The notes: generated by a model not told the origin, from the sequence alone. A stretch of DNA of 33,268 nt from Cyanobium sp. NIES-981 (GCA_945901765.1 CAMDLO010000018.1:1-33268); one strand, 5' to 3'; numbered from the stretch's first letter, positions 7,038 to 16,188 are shown. Translations and numbers: made by a program.

Positions 7038-7784
7038 ATGGCAGGTCAGTGGTCGAACTTTCTGCGCAACCTGGGCGAGTGGCACGGGGTCTTCAGCGCC
7101 TTCACCCCGGCGGGGGATCATCTCAGCGACACGCCGTCGATTCTCAGCCTCGAGAGCGGAGAAGCCGACCCATCCGGCCGCATCACGATGGTGCGGTTCC
7201 GCTTGCGGCGATTTGGCAGCGCTGATCGGCAGGGTGAGCCGATCAGCGACATCAGCCAGGAGTACCGGAGCCTGGGCCGCCAGGTGGTGTTCTTCGAATC
7301 AGGCACCTTCTGCAAGGGCACGCTGCAGCTGGCGCCGGCGACGGCGAGTGGTGCCGAATTCGGGTTTGTGGCTGCTGACCGTCGCCATCGCCTGGTGATG
7401 CTCCACGATGCAGAGGGCAGGCCCGATCGGCTGGTGCTGATCCGGGAGTTCCGGGTCGGAAGCGACGCACCGGAGCGCCCGCTCCTCCACGCCGATCAGT
7501 TGATGGGCTCCTGGCATGGGCTGTCGGCAACGGTGACCGCCGACTGGGCCGAGCCCGATGGCGCTGACGCCACACTGGAGGTCACGCCTGCATGGCTGAA
7601 CGAGCTGGTGCTGTTGCCCGATGGTGGCTATGCGCTGGTTCCCCAGCACGTCAGCCACCGCGAAGCCGTGGTGCTGGAAGCTGGTTGGTTGCGGGCCCCC
7701 GATCGGCTGGAGCGTCTGATCAGGCGCTACGACAGCAGTGGTGCCTGGCAGTCTTCAACCCATCAGTGCCTGGTTCGCCGTTGA
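7038..7784 (+). CDS. DUF3598-like (calycin-type) cyanobacterial protein
   Basis: The 248-aa soluble protein has no signal or membrane segment. It opens MAGQWSNFLRNLGEWHGVFSAFTPAG, followed by repeated short beta strands (RITMVRFRLRRFG, QVVFFESGTFCKG). This matches the opening I remember for cyanobacterial DUF3598 proteins, which are thought to adopt a lipocalin/fatty-acid-binding-like barrel related to phycobilin lyases of the CpeS/CpcS kind. A second half from LLHADQLMGSWHG may be another barrel-like repeat. The molecular function is unknown. It is divergent from htpG across about 125 bp and convergent with petJ. A ligand- or chromophore-binding role is inference. Confidence 0.6.
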   Translation: MAGQWSNFLRNLGEWHGVFSAFTPAGDHLSDTPSILSLESGEADPSGRITMVRFRLRRFGSADRQGEPISDISQEYRSLGRQVVFFESGTFCKGTLQLAPATASGAEFGFVAADRRHRLVMLHDAEGRPDRLVLIREFRVGSDAPERPLLHADQLMGSWHGLSATVTADWAEPDGADATLEVTPAWLNELVLLPDGGYALVPQHVSHREAVVLEAGWLRAPDRLERLIRRYDSSGAWQSSTHQCLVRR

Positions 7785-7829
7785 TGCCTGAGTCAGCCTG
7801 CAGCGACTGCATCCACCCATGAACCCATG

Positions 7830-7855
7830 AAAAAGCGGCCGGATGAACCGACCGC
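7830..7855 (-). terminator. Intrinsic terminator of petJ
   Basis: Read on the minus strand, GCGGTCGG-TTCAT-CCGGCCGC is an 8-bp stem with one G-T wobble and is followed by TTTTT. It lies about 60 bp after the petJ stop, in the region where petJ converges with the DUF3598-like gene. Confidence 0.75.
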
Positions 7856-7873
7856 CAGACCGTTCAGATTGGA

Positions 7874-7910
7874 GGACCTCGAGGGCAACGATCGTCAGCC
7901 CCCGAGGTCC
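7874..7910. repeat. Inverted repeat beside the petJ stop, containing dispersed element copy 2
   Basis: GGACCTCGAGGG (from 7874) pairs, with one mismatch, with CCCCCGAGGTCC (to 7910) around a 13-nt loop. The right arm contains GTCAGCCCCCGAGGTC (7894-7909), nearly identical to the element at 3912-3928. It may act as an additional termination or 3'-protection stem for petJ. Confidence 0.45.
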
Positions 7911-7917
7911 GAGGTGA

Positions 7918-8259
7918 TCAGGCCCAGCCCTTGCCGGCCATTTCCTCGACGTAAGCAGCCACGTCAGCGATATCACCTTCGCTGAGCTTGCCGCCGAAGG
8001 CGGGCATGGCGTTCTTGCCGTTGGTCACCTGGTAGGCGATGGCCGCTTCATGGCCACTGCTGTAGTTGGCCAGGTATGCCTCGAGGGCATCCTGCTTGAG
8101 GGTGCGCTCGGCATTCACCACATTGCCGCCGCCCATGTGACAGGCAGCGCAGTTGGCAGAGAAGATCTGGCCGCCGTGAGCGGCATCAGCGGCGTAGCTG
8201 GGGGCGGCGCCCAGCACCAGGGCCAGGCAGAGAGCGATCAGAGAGAAGAGTCGGCGCAT
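7918..8259 (-). CDS. petJ: Cytochrome c6 (cytochrome c553)
   Basis: This is a small soluble c-type cytochrome that carries electrons from cytochrome b6f to photosystem I, and to cytochrome oxidase, in the thylakoid lumen. The 113-aa precursor has a Sec signal (MRRLFSLIALCLALVLGAAPSYA) with likely cleavage after SYA, leaving a mature protein of about 90 residues. The haem site is CAACH and the axial methionine is in NAMPAFGG. HGGQIFSANCAACH and LSEGDIADVAAYV are typical of class I c6. It is monocistronic with its own terminator. Upstream there is an inverted repeat GGCGCT...AGCGCC (8311-8328) and a TAACTT that could be a -10. Paralogues (c6B/c6C) cannot be excluded, but sequence features favour c6. 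Confidence 0.92.
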   Translation of the reverse strand: MRRLFSLIALCLALVLGAAPSYAADAAHGGQIFSANCAACHMGGGNVVNAERTLKQDALEAYLANYSSGHEAAIAYQVTNGKNAMPAFGGKLSEGDIADVAAYVEEMAGKGWA

Positions 8260-8310
8260 GGAAGGGCGCTTCGCAGCACAAGCAACCGCGCAAAGTTAGG
8301 TCGGCAGGGG

Positions 8311-8328
8311 TGGCGCTGTGATCAGCGC
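8311..8328. repeat. Inverted repeat between the SDR gene and petJ
   Basis: GGCGCT-GTGATC-AGCGCC is a perfect 6-bp inverted repeat with a 6-nt spacer, about 50 bp upstream of the petJ start and 60 bp after the SDR stop. It has no T-tract. It is either a weak SDR terminator or an operator-like site for petJ. A direct repeat TTTGC-AACA-TTTGC lies just upstream (8337-8350). Confidence 0.35.
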
Positions 8329-8389
8329 CGCCCAGGTTTGCAACATTTGCCACACATGGCGCCAGCGCCGGCTCCTCCTCCGGTGCGGT

Positions 8390-9427
8390 TCAACCCCTGC
8401 GTTTCAGGCCCGCCGCAGCGAACACGGCGTCCAGCGTGGCGGCTTCGCTCACCAGGCCGAAGCGCTCCGGCGGGCTGACCGGGTCATGCACGAAGTGGCG
8501 CTGCTGGATCGAAAACCGGTCCCAGGGGGTGACCTCCAGCCGCAGCAGGCCGATCAGGGCCTCCACCAGCCAGGGGGTGATCGCCACGCCCAGGGGGGGC
8601 ATCCAGCCGCCGCGCCAGCGCAGGAGCTGTCGCACTGTGTGATTCACGCTCACAACCGGCTGGCCCAGCACTAGCCGCCGCATCTTGCCCTGGTCGGCCT
8701 CGGGGTTAGGGCCGTGGGGCTGGCTGAGCAGGAGGACGCATACCCGGGCGATGTCGGCGGCATGGATGAAGTGGAAGCGGGCCTCCACGCGCAACCATTT
8801 CGCCAGCCACAACCAGCGGCAGGCCTCCACCAGTCCGGCCGTGAGATAGCTGGTGGGGAAGGGGCCGCTCCCATCCACGCGGCCGCCGAACACGAGCGTG
8901 GGGAAGATCGCCACGATCCGTTCCGCCAGGGGGTGCTCTTCCAGCTGCTGCAGGCAGAGGGCCTTGGTCTGGATGTACTCGGTGCCCTCGCTGAGGGCTT
9001 CCGGCAGCAGCTGCAGCTGGCGATCGAGCACCGAGGCGGTGGAGAAGTAGAGCACCTGCTCAAGCCGCTCGGGGTTGAGCAGGGCCAGCAGCTGCTTCAC
9101 GGCCACCACGTTGACCGCCATCGCCCGCTCCGGGTCACCCCAGGCGGTGGCGGTGTGCACGACCCGGGTGGCCGTGGCGATGGTCGCGGCATGGGGATCG
9201 AGCTGGCGCAGATCACCCACCAGCAGCGTGATGCGCGGGTGATCGCTCGGTACGGCGGTGAGTCTGGCGGGATCGCGCAGCAGCAGCAGCAGTTCGGCGT
9301 CGCTGTCGCGCAGGAGCTGCTGGGCGATGTGCTGGCCGACGCAGCCGCTGGCTCCGGTGATCAGGATCCGCTGCGGCCTGGCCGTGGCTGGGTTGACAGG
9401 CCGTGGGCCTGCCTGCGGGTCGCTCAC
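8390..9427 (-). CDS. NAD(P)-dependent epimerase/dehydratase-like protein (extended SDR)
   Basis: The 345-aa protein has the Rossmann signature [19 protein letters not shown] near residues 20-38, an acidic second strand turn (LVGDLRQLD) and VVHTATAWG, all typical of extended or atypical short-chain dehydrogenases. The position of the catalytic Tyr-x-x-x-Lys is occupied by YIQTKALCL. The C-terminal part ([24 protein letters not shown]) fits substrate-binding SDR regions. The start is a GTG that overlaps the hemE stop by 4 nt (GTGA), so translation is coupled to hemE. A role linked to tetrapyrrole or isoprenoid side chains is possible but unproven; the substrate is unknown. Confidence 0.82.
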   Translation of the reverse strand: MSDPQAGPRPVNPATARPQRILITGASGCVGQHIAQQLLRDSDAELLLLLRDPARLTAVPSDHPRITLLVGDLRQLDPHAATIATATRVVHTATAWGDPERAMAVNVVAVKQLLALLNPERLEQVLYFSTASVLDRQLQLLPEALSEGTEYIQTKALCLQQLEEHPLAERIVAIFPTLVFGGRVDGSGPFPTSYLTAGLVEACRWLWLAKWLRVEARFHFIHAADIARVCVLLLSQPHGPNPEADQGKMRRLVLGQPVVSVNHTVRQLLRWRGGWMPPLGVAITPWLVEALIGLLRLEVTPWDRFSIQQRHFVHDPVSPPERFGLVSEAATLDAVFAAAGLKRRG

Positions 9428-10482
9428 ACCGCCGCTCCGAGGCGCTCCATCACGCTCTTGCCCGCCTCGAAGAAGAAGGCGCCGTTCTCCTCGGGGGTGC
9501 CAGGCAGGATGCCGTGGCCCAGGTTGAGGATGTGCTTGCGGCCGCGGGCCTTGCGCACGGTGTCGTCGATGCGGGCCCGGATCGCCTCGGGGGTGCCGAA
9601 CAGCAGGCCGGGGTCCACGTTGCCCTGCACGCCCACATGCTCCGGCAGGCGGGCCAGCCCCTCGGCCATGTCCACGGTCCAGTCGAGCGAGACGATGTCG
9701 ACACCGGTGGCCGCCATCCGCTCAATCACGCCGGCGCTGCCGGAGATGTAGAGGATGAACGGAGTGTCGGGATGGGTCTGTTTGACCAAATCCACCACTT
9801 TTTTCTGATACGGAGCAGCGAACGTGTCGTAATCCATCGGGCTGAGCTGGCCGGCCCAGGAATCGAACATCTGCACCACCTGGGCACCGGAGTCGATCTG
9901 GTAGCGCAGATAGGCGGCGATCGATTCAGCGAAGTGATCGAGCAACCTGTGCAGCAGCTCAGGCTCCCGGAAGGCCATCGCCTTGATCACGGCGTAGTTC
10001 TTGGAGCTCTTGCCCTCCACCACATAGGCGGCCAGGGTCCAGGGGGCGCCGACGAAGCCGAGCACGGCGGCCTCGTTGCCGACGGACTGGCGCAGGCGGC
10101 TGAGCACCTCCCCGACGAACGGCATGGACTCCGCCGGCTGCAGGGGGCGGAGCGCTTCGACCTGGGCCAGGCTGCGGATCGGGTCCTGAATGAGGGGGCC
10201 CTGGCTCTCGACGATGTCGAAGTCGATGCCCATGCCCGGCAGGGGCGTGAGGATGTCGGAAAACAGGATCACGCCATCGGGCTTGAAGGCGTGGAAGGGC
10301 TGCATCGAGATCTCGTAGGAGAGATCGGCGTTCTCCGACCGTTCCCGGAAACCGGGATGGCGGTCCCGCAGGTCGCGGTACACCTTCATGTAGCGACCGG
10401 CCTGGCGCATCATCCACACCGGCGGCCGCTCCACCTGCTCACCTCGGGCGGCGCGCAGCAGCAGGGGGGCGGTTCCGGTCAT
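9424..10482 (-). CDS. hemE: Uroporphyrinogen decarboxylase
   Basis: HemE converts uroporphyrinogen III to coproporphyrinogen III by removing four carboxyl groups, a shared step towards haem, chlorophyll and bilins. The 352-aa protein shows [21 protein letters not shown], the first family signature with the substrate-binding arginines, then [35 protein letters not shown] and [13 protein letters not shown]. The C-terminus has [10 protein letters not shown] and [14 protein letters not shown]. The track start at 10512 is a TTG; the ATG at 10482 ([14 protein letters not shown]) matches the usual cyanobacterial start and sits right behind a plausible promoter. The SDR gene follows with a 4-nt overlap. 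Confidence 0.97.
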   Translation of the reverse strand: MTGTAPLLLRAARGEQVERPPVWMMRQAGRYMKVYRDLRDRHPGFRERSENADLSYEISMQPFHAFKPDGVILFSDILTPLPGMGIDFDIVESQGPLIQDPIRSLAQVEALRPLQPAESMPFVGEVLSRLRQSVGNEAAVLGFVGAPWTLAAYVVEGKSSKNYAVIKAMAFREPELLHRLLDHFAESIAAYLRYQIDSGAQVVQMFDSWAGQLSPMDYDTFAAPYQKKVVDLVKQTHPDTPFILYISGSAGVIERMAATGVDIVSLDWTVDMAEGLARLPEHVGVQGNVDPGLLFGTPEAIRARIDDTVRKARGRKHILNLGHGILPGTPEENGAFFFEAGKSVMERLGAAV

Positions 10483-10493
10483 CGGCGGGCTGA

Positions 10494-10522
10494 AGTATGG
10501 GCGAGTCGGCAACCTAACCCAA
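10494..10522 (-). promoter_or_regulatory. Putative sigma-70-type promoter of hemE
   Basis: On the minus strand TTGGGT (10522-10517) and CATACT (10499-10494) are separated by exactly 17 bp. A start site 6-7 nt downstream of the -10 would leave only a few bases before the ATG at 10482, predicting a nearly leaderless mRNA. The hexamer match is moderate. Confidence 0.4.
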
Positions 10523-10603
10523 GGGTCCTGCCCATTCCCCCGGATCCCCCTGCCCGGCTTGACAAGCCTTGATCAACAGGCCAACCGTCGCCCGGAGCCC
10601 CGT

Positions 10604-12937
10604 CTACCCGCCTTGCCTGGCACCGTCGTCCGCTGCGGAGTCGTGATCTGTTGAACCGGATGGCACCTGGCTGCGTTTGGGATCGCGGCGGAATACCAGC
10701 AGGCTCAGCGGAGGCAGACAGAGATCCAGGGAGTGGTCATAGCCATGGATGGACCACTGGTCGGTGAACTTGCCGCCGAGGTTGCCGAGATTGCTGCCGC
10801 CATAGCGTTCGGAATCGGTGTTGAACGCCTCCTCGTAGAAGCCTTCAACGGGCACGCCGACGCGATAGTGGGAATGGCTCTGGGGGGTGAAGTTGGCCAC
10901 CACCACCACCCAGCGGCCGGTGGCACTCTCCCGCCGCATGAACGATATCACCGAGTGGCGATTGTCGTTGCAGTCGATCCACTGGAAGCCGTACTCGTTG
11001 AAATCATCGCCCCAGAGCGCCCGCTCTGATTTGTAAAACACGTTGAGATCGTCGACGAGGCGTTGCAGCCCCTGATGGGGGGCGTGTTGCAGCAGCTCCC
11101 ATTGCAGATCTCCCCAGACATTCCATTCAGCCCGTTGGCCGAACTCCATCCCCATGAAGATGGTCTTTTTGCCCGGATGGGTCCACATGTAGGCCAGCAG
11201 AGCCCTCACGTTGGCAAACTTTTGCCAGTCGTCGCCTGGCATCTTGTGGAGCAGGTTGCTCTTGCCGTGAACCACTTCGTCGTGGCTGAGGGCGAGCATG
11301 AAGTTTTCGGTGTAGGCGTACCAGATCGAGAACGTGACGTTGTTCTGATGGAACTGGCGGAACCACGGATCCAGCTCAAAGTAATCGAGCATGTCGTGCA
11401 TCCAGCCCATGTTCCATTTGAGGTTGAAGCCCAGTCCGCCGATGTTGGTGGGTTGGGTCACCATCGGCCAGGTGGTGGATTCCTCGGCGATTGAGAGGGC
11501 GCCGGGGAAGTGCTGGAACAGCACGTGGTTGGCCTGCTGCAGAAAGCGCACCGCTTCGGTGTTCTCCCGGCCGCCGTGCTCATTGGGCAGCCATTCGCCG
11601 TCAGGACGCAGATAGTCGCGGTAGAGCATCGAGGCAACCGCATCGACGCGGATGCCATCGATGTGGAATTCCTCGAACCAATACACGAGGTTGGCAACAA
11701 GGAAGTTGCGTACTTCGTTGCGGCTGTAATTGAAGATCAGGGTGCCCCACTCCTTGTGCTCACCGATGCGAGGATCGGCGTGTTCGTAGAGGTGATCACC
11801 ATCAAAGAACGCCAGGCCATGGGCATCCTTCGGGAAGTGCCCCGGTACCCAGTCGAGGATCACACCGAGGCCCTCCGCGTGGCAGCGGTCCACGAAGGCC
11901 CTGAACTCATCCGGCGTGCCGTAGCGGCTGGTGGGGGCGTACCAGCCCGTCACCTGGTACCCCCAGGAGCCATCGAAGGGATGCTCGGAGATCGGCATCA
12001 GCTCGATGTGGGTGAAGCCACGGGCCTTCACGTAAGGGATCACCCGCTCGGCAAGCTCCGGATAGGTGAGCAGACGAGCGCCCGGTTTGAGGTCGGCGGC
12101 CGGCACCGGCGGACGGGGGGTGCCATCGGGCTCCAGGTAAGGCGCGTCAGCACTGGCGTGCATCCAGCTGCCGAGGTGCATCTCGTACACCGCGATCGGC
12201 TGATCGAGCGGGTTGCGAGCGTCGCGCTCGGCCAGCCACTGCTGATCGCTCCAGCTGTGGCTACCGCTGAGCGGCTGCACGATCGTGCCGTTGGCCGGAC
12301 GCACCTCGTGCCGGAAGCCGTAGGGGTCAGCCTTGGCGTAGCAGTGGCCCTGCTGGGAGCGGATTTCGTACTTGTAGATCTCGCCTGCGCTCAGGCCGGG
12401 GATGAACAGTTCCCAGATGCCGCCATCGCGCCACTGCATCGGGTGGTGCCGGCCATCCCAGCTGTTGAAGTTGCCCAGCACAGCCACGCTGCGGGCGTTC
12501 GGTGCCCAGAGGCAGAACATCACCCCGGCGACCCCATCAAGCTCCGTGAGGTGAGCCCCCATCCGCCGCCAGATGTGGTGATGGTTGCCTTCGGCGAACA
12601 GCAGCCGGTCCAGCTCTCCCATCCACGCATGGCGGAAGGCCCAGGGATCGTGGGCTTCGTGCGTGATGCCTCCGCGTTCCACCCGCAACCGATAGCCGCT
12701 GCCGGGGTCGCCGCTGACCACGGCCTCAAAGATCCACGGGTGGTGCGGCGTCTCCATCGCCTGGCTCTGACCGGCGTGCAGCAGCTCAACCCGGTCGGCC
12801 TCAGGCATCCAGACCCGGATCACCCACTGGCCCGATTCGAGCGGCTGGGGGCCAAGCACGGCAAAGGGATGGTTGTGGCTGCAGTCAGCCAGACGCTGAC
12901 CGTCCCCGATCATCCAGTCGAGGTGGGGGACGGACAT
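10604..12937 (-). CDS. glgB: 1,4-alpha-glucan branching enzyme
   Basis: GlgB forms alpha-1,6 branches in glycogen. The 777-aa protein has an N-terminal CBM48 region ([27 protein letters not shown]), a second N-domain with [24 protein letters not shown], and a GH13 catalytic barrel. Active-site motifs are the nucleophile Asp in [15 protein letters not shown], the acid/base Glu in IAEESTTWP and the third carboxylate in [14 protein letters not shown]. The beta-domain ends with [14 protein letters not shown], followed by a short polar tail. The ATG at 12937 ([13 protein letters not shown]) is preferred over the track start, which adds 17 Arg/Ser-rich residues. It is separated from hemE by about 120 bp and from the upstream DUF3887-like gene by about 80 bp, so it is probably transcribed alone. 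Confidence 0.97.
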   Translation of the reverse strand: MSVPHLDWMIGDGQRLADCSHNHPFAVLGPQPLESGQWVIRVWMPEADRVELLHAGQSQAMETPHHPWIFEAVVSGDPGSGYRLRVERGGITHEAHDPWAFRHAWMGELDRLLFAEGNHHHIWRRMGAHLTELDGVAGVMFCLWAPNARSVAVLGNFNSWDGRHHPMQWRDGGIWELFIPGLSAGEIYKYEIRSQQGHCYAKADPYGFRHEVRPANGTIVQPLSGSHSWSDQQWLAERDARNPLDQPIAVYEMHLGSWMHASADAPYLEPDGTPRPPVPAADLKPGARLLTYPELAERVIPYVKARGFTHIELMPISEHPFDGSWGYQVTGWYAPTSRYGTPDEFRAFVDRCHAEGLGVILDWVPGHFPKDAHGLAFFDGDHLYEHADPRIGEHKEWGTLIFNYSRNEVRNFLVANLVYWFEEFHIDGIRVDAVASMLYRDYLRPDGEWLPNEHGGRENTEAVRFLQQANHVLFQHFPGALSIAEESTTWPMVTQPTNIGGLGFNLKWNMGWMHDMLDYFELDPWFRQFHQNNVTFSIWYAYTENFMLALSHDEVVHGKSNLLHKMPGDDWQKFANVRALLAYMWTHPGKKTIFMGMEFGQRAEWNVWGDLQWELLQHAPHQGLQRLVDDLNVFYKSERALWGDDFNEYGFQWIDCNDNRHSVISFMRRESATGRWVVVVANFTPQSHSHYRVGVPVEGFYEEAFNTDSERYGGSNLGNLGGKFTDQWSIHGYDHSLDLCLPPLSLLVFRRDPKRSQVPSGSTDHDSAADDGARQGG

Positions 12938-12984
12938 CGGCAGACGGCACGGTTGGCGGGAGCTTAAGCGGCTTTCCCTCCAGA

Positions 12985-13003
12985 CCAAGGCCGGTGGGCT
13001 TGG
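12985..13003 (-). terminator. Possible terminator stem between the DUF3887-like gene and glgB
   Basis: On the minus strand CCAAGCC-CACC-GGCCTTGG forms a 7-bp stem with one bulge, 15-35 bp after the stop of the DUF3887-like gene. No T-tract follows, so its activity is uncertain. Confidence 0.3.
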
Positions 13004-13018
13004 CGGACCCCAATCCGA

Positions 13019-13795
13019 TCAGCGCACCGGGGCAGGAACGGGTTTCGGCCTGATCGGGTCCTGGGGGAAATCGACGTTGATGATCTCGTTGTTCTGATTG
13101 AGGACCACGAACAGGGAGTCGGTGATGCGGTTGAACTCGGTGTTCACCAGCACCAGCTGGCTGTCGGGTCCCTGCTCGGCTTCGACGACGCGCCGAACCC
13201 GGATGAAGTTGCCGGTGTAGCGCTGCAGCTGCTGCCATTTCGCCTGCAGGGTGGCCGGGGTGAGTTCCTCCTGCAGGGGCAGGCTGAGGAAGCTGCGGGC
13301 GGTGATGAAATGACCGCCGCTGAGCGCCCGCACGAAGTCGGCGGCCACCTGGCTGGCCTTGGCGTCGGTGAGATCGAGGTGATAGCCGTCGAGCTCTCCC
13401 CTGCTGTTCAGCACCATGAACAGATCGCGGGTGCCGGCACTGGTGCGCAGGCTGGCCTCCACCGTGGTGGTGCGCAGACCGCCGCGCACGCTCAGCAGCG
13501 TCCAGCTGAGCAGCTGGGGCTGGGTTCGCATCGACTCCGCCACCATGGCCGGGCTGCTGGTGGCCTTGAGCTGCTCGGAGAACTGGCTGAAGCGCAGGTT
13601 GGGATCACGGCTCTGGACTGCCTCGAGAATCCGATTGGCGGCCTGCCTGGCCTGCTCCACCGTCAGGTTGGACCCTGACGGCTGCTGGAGCGCTGCACCG
13701 GCCGCAGCAGCGGGCTGGGCCATGGCGGCTTCAGGCCCGCCCAGCAGGCTCGACGAGCAGAGCAGAGCCAGGCCCAGCAAGGCGGCGCGCGACAT
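13019..13795 (-). CDS. DUF3887-like secreted protein
   Basis: The protein of about 258 aa has a Sec signal (MSRAALLGLALLCSSSLLGGPEAAMAQP, cleavage after AMA). The mature part splits into two alpha/beta segments. The second (FVRALSGGHFITARSFLSLPLQEELTPATLQAKWQQLQRYTG) resembles the DUF3887 domain, an NTF2-like exported domain often found with hydrolases. The first half (TVEQARQAANRILEAVQSRD...) may be a second copy of the same fold. The ATG at 13795 overlaps the preceding hydrolase stop by one base (TGATG), favouring it over the track start 15 nt upstream. It is the last gene of a five-gene minus-strand unit. No enzymatic motif is visible; a role as partner of the hydrolase is inference. Confidence 0.65.
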   Translation of the reverse strand: MSRAALLGLALLCSSSLLGGPEAAMAQPAAAAGAALQQPSGSNLTVEQARQAANRILEAVQSRDPNLRFSQFSEQLKATSSPAMVAESMRTQPQLLSWTLLSVRGGLRTTTVEASLRTSAGTRDLFMVLNSRGELDGYHLDLTDAKASQVAADFVRALSGGHFITARSFLSLPLQEELTPATLQAKWQQLQRYTGNFIRVRRVVEAEQGPDSQLVLVNTEFNRITDSLFVVLNQNNEIINVDFPQDPIRPKPVPAPVR

Positions 13796-15405
13796 CAGAA
13801 ACCGGGACAAATCTCGGCCCAGTTTGCCCCAGATTGGCGATCGGGCCGCTCCAGGGGGAGCAGCTCCAGCTGGGCTCCCGCCAGCTCCAGGCAGAGACTG
13901 ATCACGCGATGCTCCGGACCGCTGTCCCCCCAGCCGACTGCGCCCGTGCCGGGATTGACGGCGATCTGTGGCCAGGCCGCCCCGGCCAGCGACAGGCGCA
14001 AGCGCTCGCCCGCTTTGAGATCGAGCAGCAACGGCTGCAGCGTCACGGTGCGCCAGCGGCTCTCCAGACAGTGGTCACCGCGATGCCGCTGCACGCCGGT
14101 GCACAGCTGCTGCACGCGGCCGTCGGGCCAGATGCGCGAGAGGGCGATACAGAGGTCGAAGCCCGGTTGGTCGGCGCTCACCCGCAGCCGCAGGCGTGGT
14201 CGGCATGCCAGCAGCTGGGGCTTCTCGAGCGTCGGGCTGCTGAAGCAGGCCACATCGCGGCGCTGATCGAGATCCGCCCGGTCACAGCAGCCTGGATCCA
14301 GACCCAGATGGCCGCCCCGGCCGGGCACGGGCCGCCAGGGATCGTGGACCAGCCAGACCTGGCCGTCGCTGGCAGGCTCGCTGGCCAGGCTCTGGTCTGA
14401 CCTGAGCCACCAGTCCCTCCGAGCTGTGCCGCAATCCTCCAGGGACCGCCAGCTCCGGTCCCGTCCGCTCTGCAGCAGCACGGCTTGATCCAGCTCAGCA
14501 GCGGTCTGTGGCGATGACCCGTCGGGGCCGCCCAGATGCCGGCGGAAAAACGCCAGCTGCAGGGCGTCGATGCCCTCCTGCCAGTTCAGATGACTCCAGT
14601 CGCCGATGCGCAGCAGCGGTTCGCCACCAGCCGCCAGCGCCCGCCGCCAGAGGTCCAGCACCCCTTCCAGGTGGGGGTCGTGCCACCCACCCACCAGTAG
14701 CAGGGGGATGCGACCCAGGCCCGCCGCCTGATGCACAGGCCAGCCCTCGTCGTGCAGGGGATCGCTGTGCAGCCATCGCCAGGCCATGCCATCGGCGTCA
14801 TGGCGCTCCAGCAGCGCCGGACCTTCATGCAGAAAGCTGCCGTCGGCCAGGCAGCGCCGGATGGTGCTCCAGCCCTGCCGATCGTGGCGGCGGCGGCAGG
14901 CCAGGGCCGCGAGCTGCAGCCCCCAGGCCAGGCCCAGGGCCCACCAGTGGGCCCCGCCGCTGCACGCCCAGTGCTCCCGTTCCGCCAGGCCTGTCATCGC
15001 CGCGGCGGCGCAATCGGGCCAGCCCGCCGCCGCTTCGGCGTCGCTCACCAGGGCCGTCAGCCCCTGGTAGGAAAAGCCGTAGCAACCGACCTTGCCGTTG
15101 CACTCCGGCAGCTGTCGCACCCAGCGCAGGCTGTCCGCCGTATCGGCTGCCTCCTGGCTGAAGCCCCCGAAGCGGCCTGTCGCGTCGCCCTGGCCGCGCA
15201 CGTCCTGCACCACCACCAGGAATCCGTGGGCCGCGTACCAGGCGGGGTGGGCATAGGTGGGGGTGGAGGCGATCGCCCGTCCATAGGGCTGGCGCATCAG
15301 CAGTGCCGGCCAGGGGCCATCTCCCTGCGGTGCCCATAAACGACTGACCAGCCGGGTGCCATCCCGGCAGGTCATCCAGGCGTCTTGCCATTGGGACGCT
15401 GTCAC
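13795..15405 (-). CDS. CocE/NonD-type (X-Pro dipeptidyl-peptidase-like) alpha/beta hydrolase
   Basis: The 536-aa protein has the layout of the S15/CocE family: an alpha/beta-hydrolase core, a helical cap and a C-terminal jelly-roll. The core opens with RDGTRLVSRLWAPQGDGPWPALLMRQPYG. The catalytic triad can be placed at Ser112 (CYGFSYQGL), Asp243 (VGGWHDPHLEG) and His272 (GDWSHLNW). FLVVVQDVRGQGDATGRF is the usual stretch before the nucleophile. The C-terminal part (PRLRLRVSADQPGFDLCIALSRIWPDGRVQQL) matches the X-Pro C-terminal domain. No signal peptide is visible, so it is probably cytosolic. Its start abuts the stop of the upstream small gene, with no spacer. The substrate is unknown: esters, amides or peptides are all possible. 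Confidence 0.87.
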   Translation of the reverse strand: MTASQWQDAWMTCRDGTRLVSRLWAPQGDGPWPALLMRQPYGRAIASTPTYAHPAWYAAHGFLVVVQDVRGQGDATGRFGGFSQEAADTADSLRWVRQLPECNGKVGCYGFSYQGLTALVSDAEAAAGWPDCAAAAMTGLAEREHWACSGGAHWWALGLAWGLQLAALACRRRHDRQGWSTIRRCLADGSFLHEGPALLERHDADGMAWRWLHSDPLHDEGWPVHQAAGLGRIPLLLVGGWHDPHLEGVLDLWRRALAAGGEPLLRIGDWSHLNWQEGIDALQLAFFRRHLGGPDGSSPQTAAELDQAVLLQSGRDRSWRSLEDCGTARRDWWLRSDQSLASEPASDGQVWLVHDPWRPVPGRGGHLGLDPGCCDRADLDQRRDVACFSSPTLEKPQLLACRPRLRLRVSADQPGFDLCIALSRIWPDGRVQQLCTGVQRHRGDHCLESRWRTVTLQPLLLDLKAGERLRLSLAGAAWPQIAVNPGTGAVGWGDSGPEHRVISLCLELAGAQLELLPLERPDRQSGANWAEICPGF

Positions 15406-15705
15406 TCAGCGCACGTCCGGGCAGTGCAGGCCCACCACGTAGGTGGTCAGCACCTCGGCATCCATCGGCGTCAGGTTCTCCTGGCTGGCGATCTGCTGAA
15501 TGGCCCGTTTGCTCGTGTAGGAGATGCCCTGGCGGTTCAGGTCCCGCAGCTGCTCGCACAGCTTGCGGGCCCGCGCCGGATCGCGCTTGACCGCTTGCAG
15601 CAGGTTGGACTGAGCCCGGGCCGGGGCTGCAAAGCACAGGCCCGGCAGGGGACTGGCGGTGACTTGCAGCAGCAGGGTGGCGGCGAGCATGGTCAGACGC
15701 GCCAT
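15406..15705 (-). CDS. Small exported hypothetical protein
   Basis: With the ATG at 15705 this is a 99-aa protein with a clear signal peptide (MARLTMLAATLLLQVTASPLPGLCFAAPARA). The mature part of about 68 residues is helical and basic: LLQAVKRDPARARKLCEQLRDLNRQGISYTSKRAIQQIASQ...TTYVVGLHCPDVR. It has two cysteines (in KLCEQL and GLHCPD) that could form a disulphide in the periplasm. The longer track start (15768) would place a non-signal leader in front. I recognise no family. Its stop is immediately followed by the hydrolase ATG, which suggests co-expression and translational coupling. Confidence 0.6.
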   Translation of the reverse strand: MARLTMLAATLLLQVTASPLPGLCFAAPARAQSNLLQAVKRDPARARKLCEQLRDLNRQGISYTSKRAIQQIASQENLTPMDAEVLTTYVVGLHCPDVR

Positions 15706-15807
15706 CCCCGGGGGCCTGGCGAGCGTGGGCAGATCAGGCATCACGGCCGCACGGATCAACACCTCCATTGTCTTGACGGCAGCCGCGGCTCTGGTGGAGC
15801 TCAGGGG

Positions 15808-16188
15808 TCAGTTTCCGGCCTGGCGAGCACGCTGGATCCAGCTGTTGAGCATCGCCAGGTTGGGCGGGGGGACGGCAGTGCCCGTGAGACGGCGCTGGAG
15901 TCGTCCGGTGCGCACCCAGAGTTGCTGAGGATCGGCCGCCGCCAGGCTGCGCCGATCCGGCACACCGGCCTGCAGCAGCAGCGCTGCATGGCCGGGATTG
16001 AGGCCGAGCTCACTCACCAGCCGGGCCTGGCCGCGCAGTCGGGTCAGGGTGACGGCGCTGGCGCTGTGGCGGGTCGCGATCCTGGCCAGAGCCAGGTCGT
16101 CGAGTGCGGCCAGGGCCGGCCAGTCGGAGATCCGTTCCCGCTCCAGGGCGCGCCGTTCCCGCTCGGAATGGCCGCTCAGGTCGATCAA
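15808..16188 (-). CDS. DUF4332-like helix-hairpin-helix protein
   Basis: This 126-aa soluble helical protein has two repeats of the type L-x-x-L-G-L-N-P-x-x-A-x-x-L-L-x-A-G-V-x-x-x-x-x-L. The clearest is LVSELGLNPGHAALLLQAGVPDRRSLAAADPQQLW. This pattern is typical of DUF4332 and other helix-hairpin-helix modules related to the DNA-binding hairpins of polymerases and TfoX C-termini. The start is a TTG overlapping the Ycf51 stop by 4 nt (TTGA). It contains no cysteine, signal or membrane segment. DNA binding is possible but not shown. It is the second gene of the ycf51 unit. Confidence 0.55.
   Translation of the reverse strand: MIDLSGHSERERRALERERISDWPALAALDDLALARIATRHSASAVTLTRLRGQARLVSELGLNPGHAALLLQAGVPDRRSLAAADPQQLWVRTGRLQRRLTGTAVPPPNLAMLNSWIQRARQAGN

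Noticed and set aside
5740-7398. 552-aa plus-strand ORF
   Set aside because: It is antisense to htpG and then out of frame with the DUF3598-like gene, so it is a shadow frame.
11510-12967. 485-aa plus-strand ORF
   Set aside because: It is antisense to glgB, whose catalytic motifs are intact. The composition is typical of a shadow frame.
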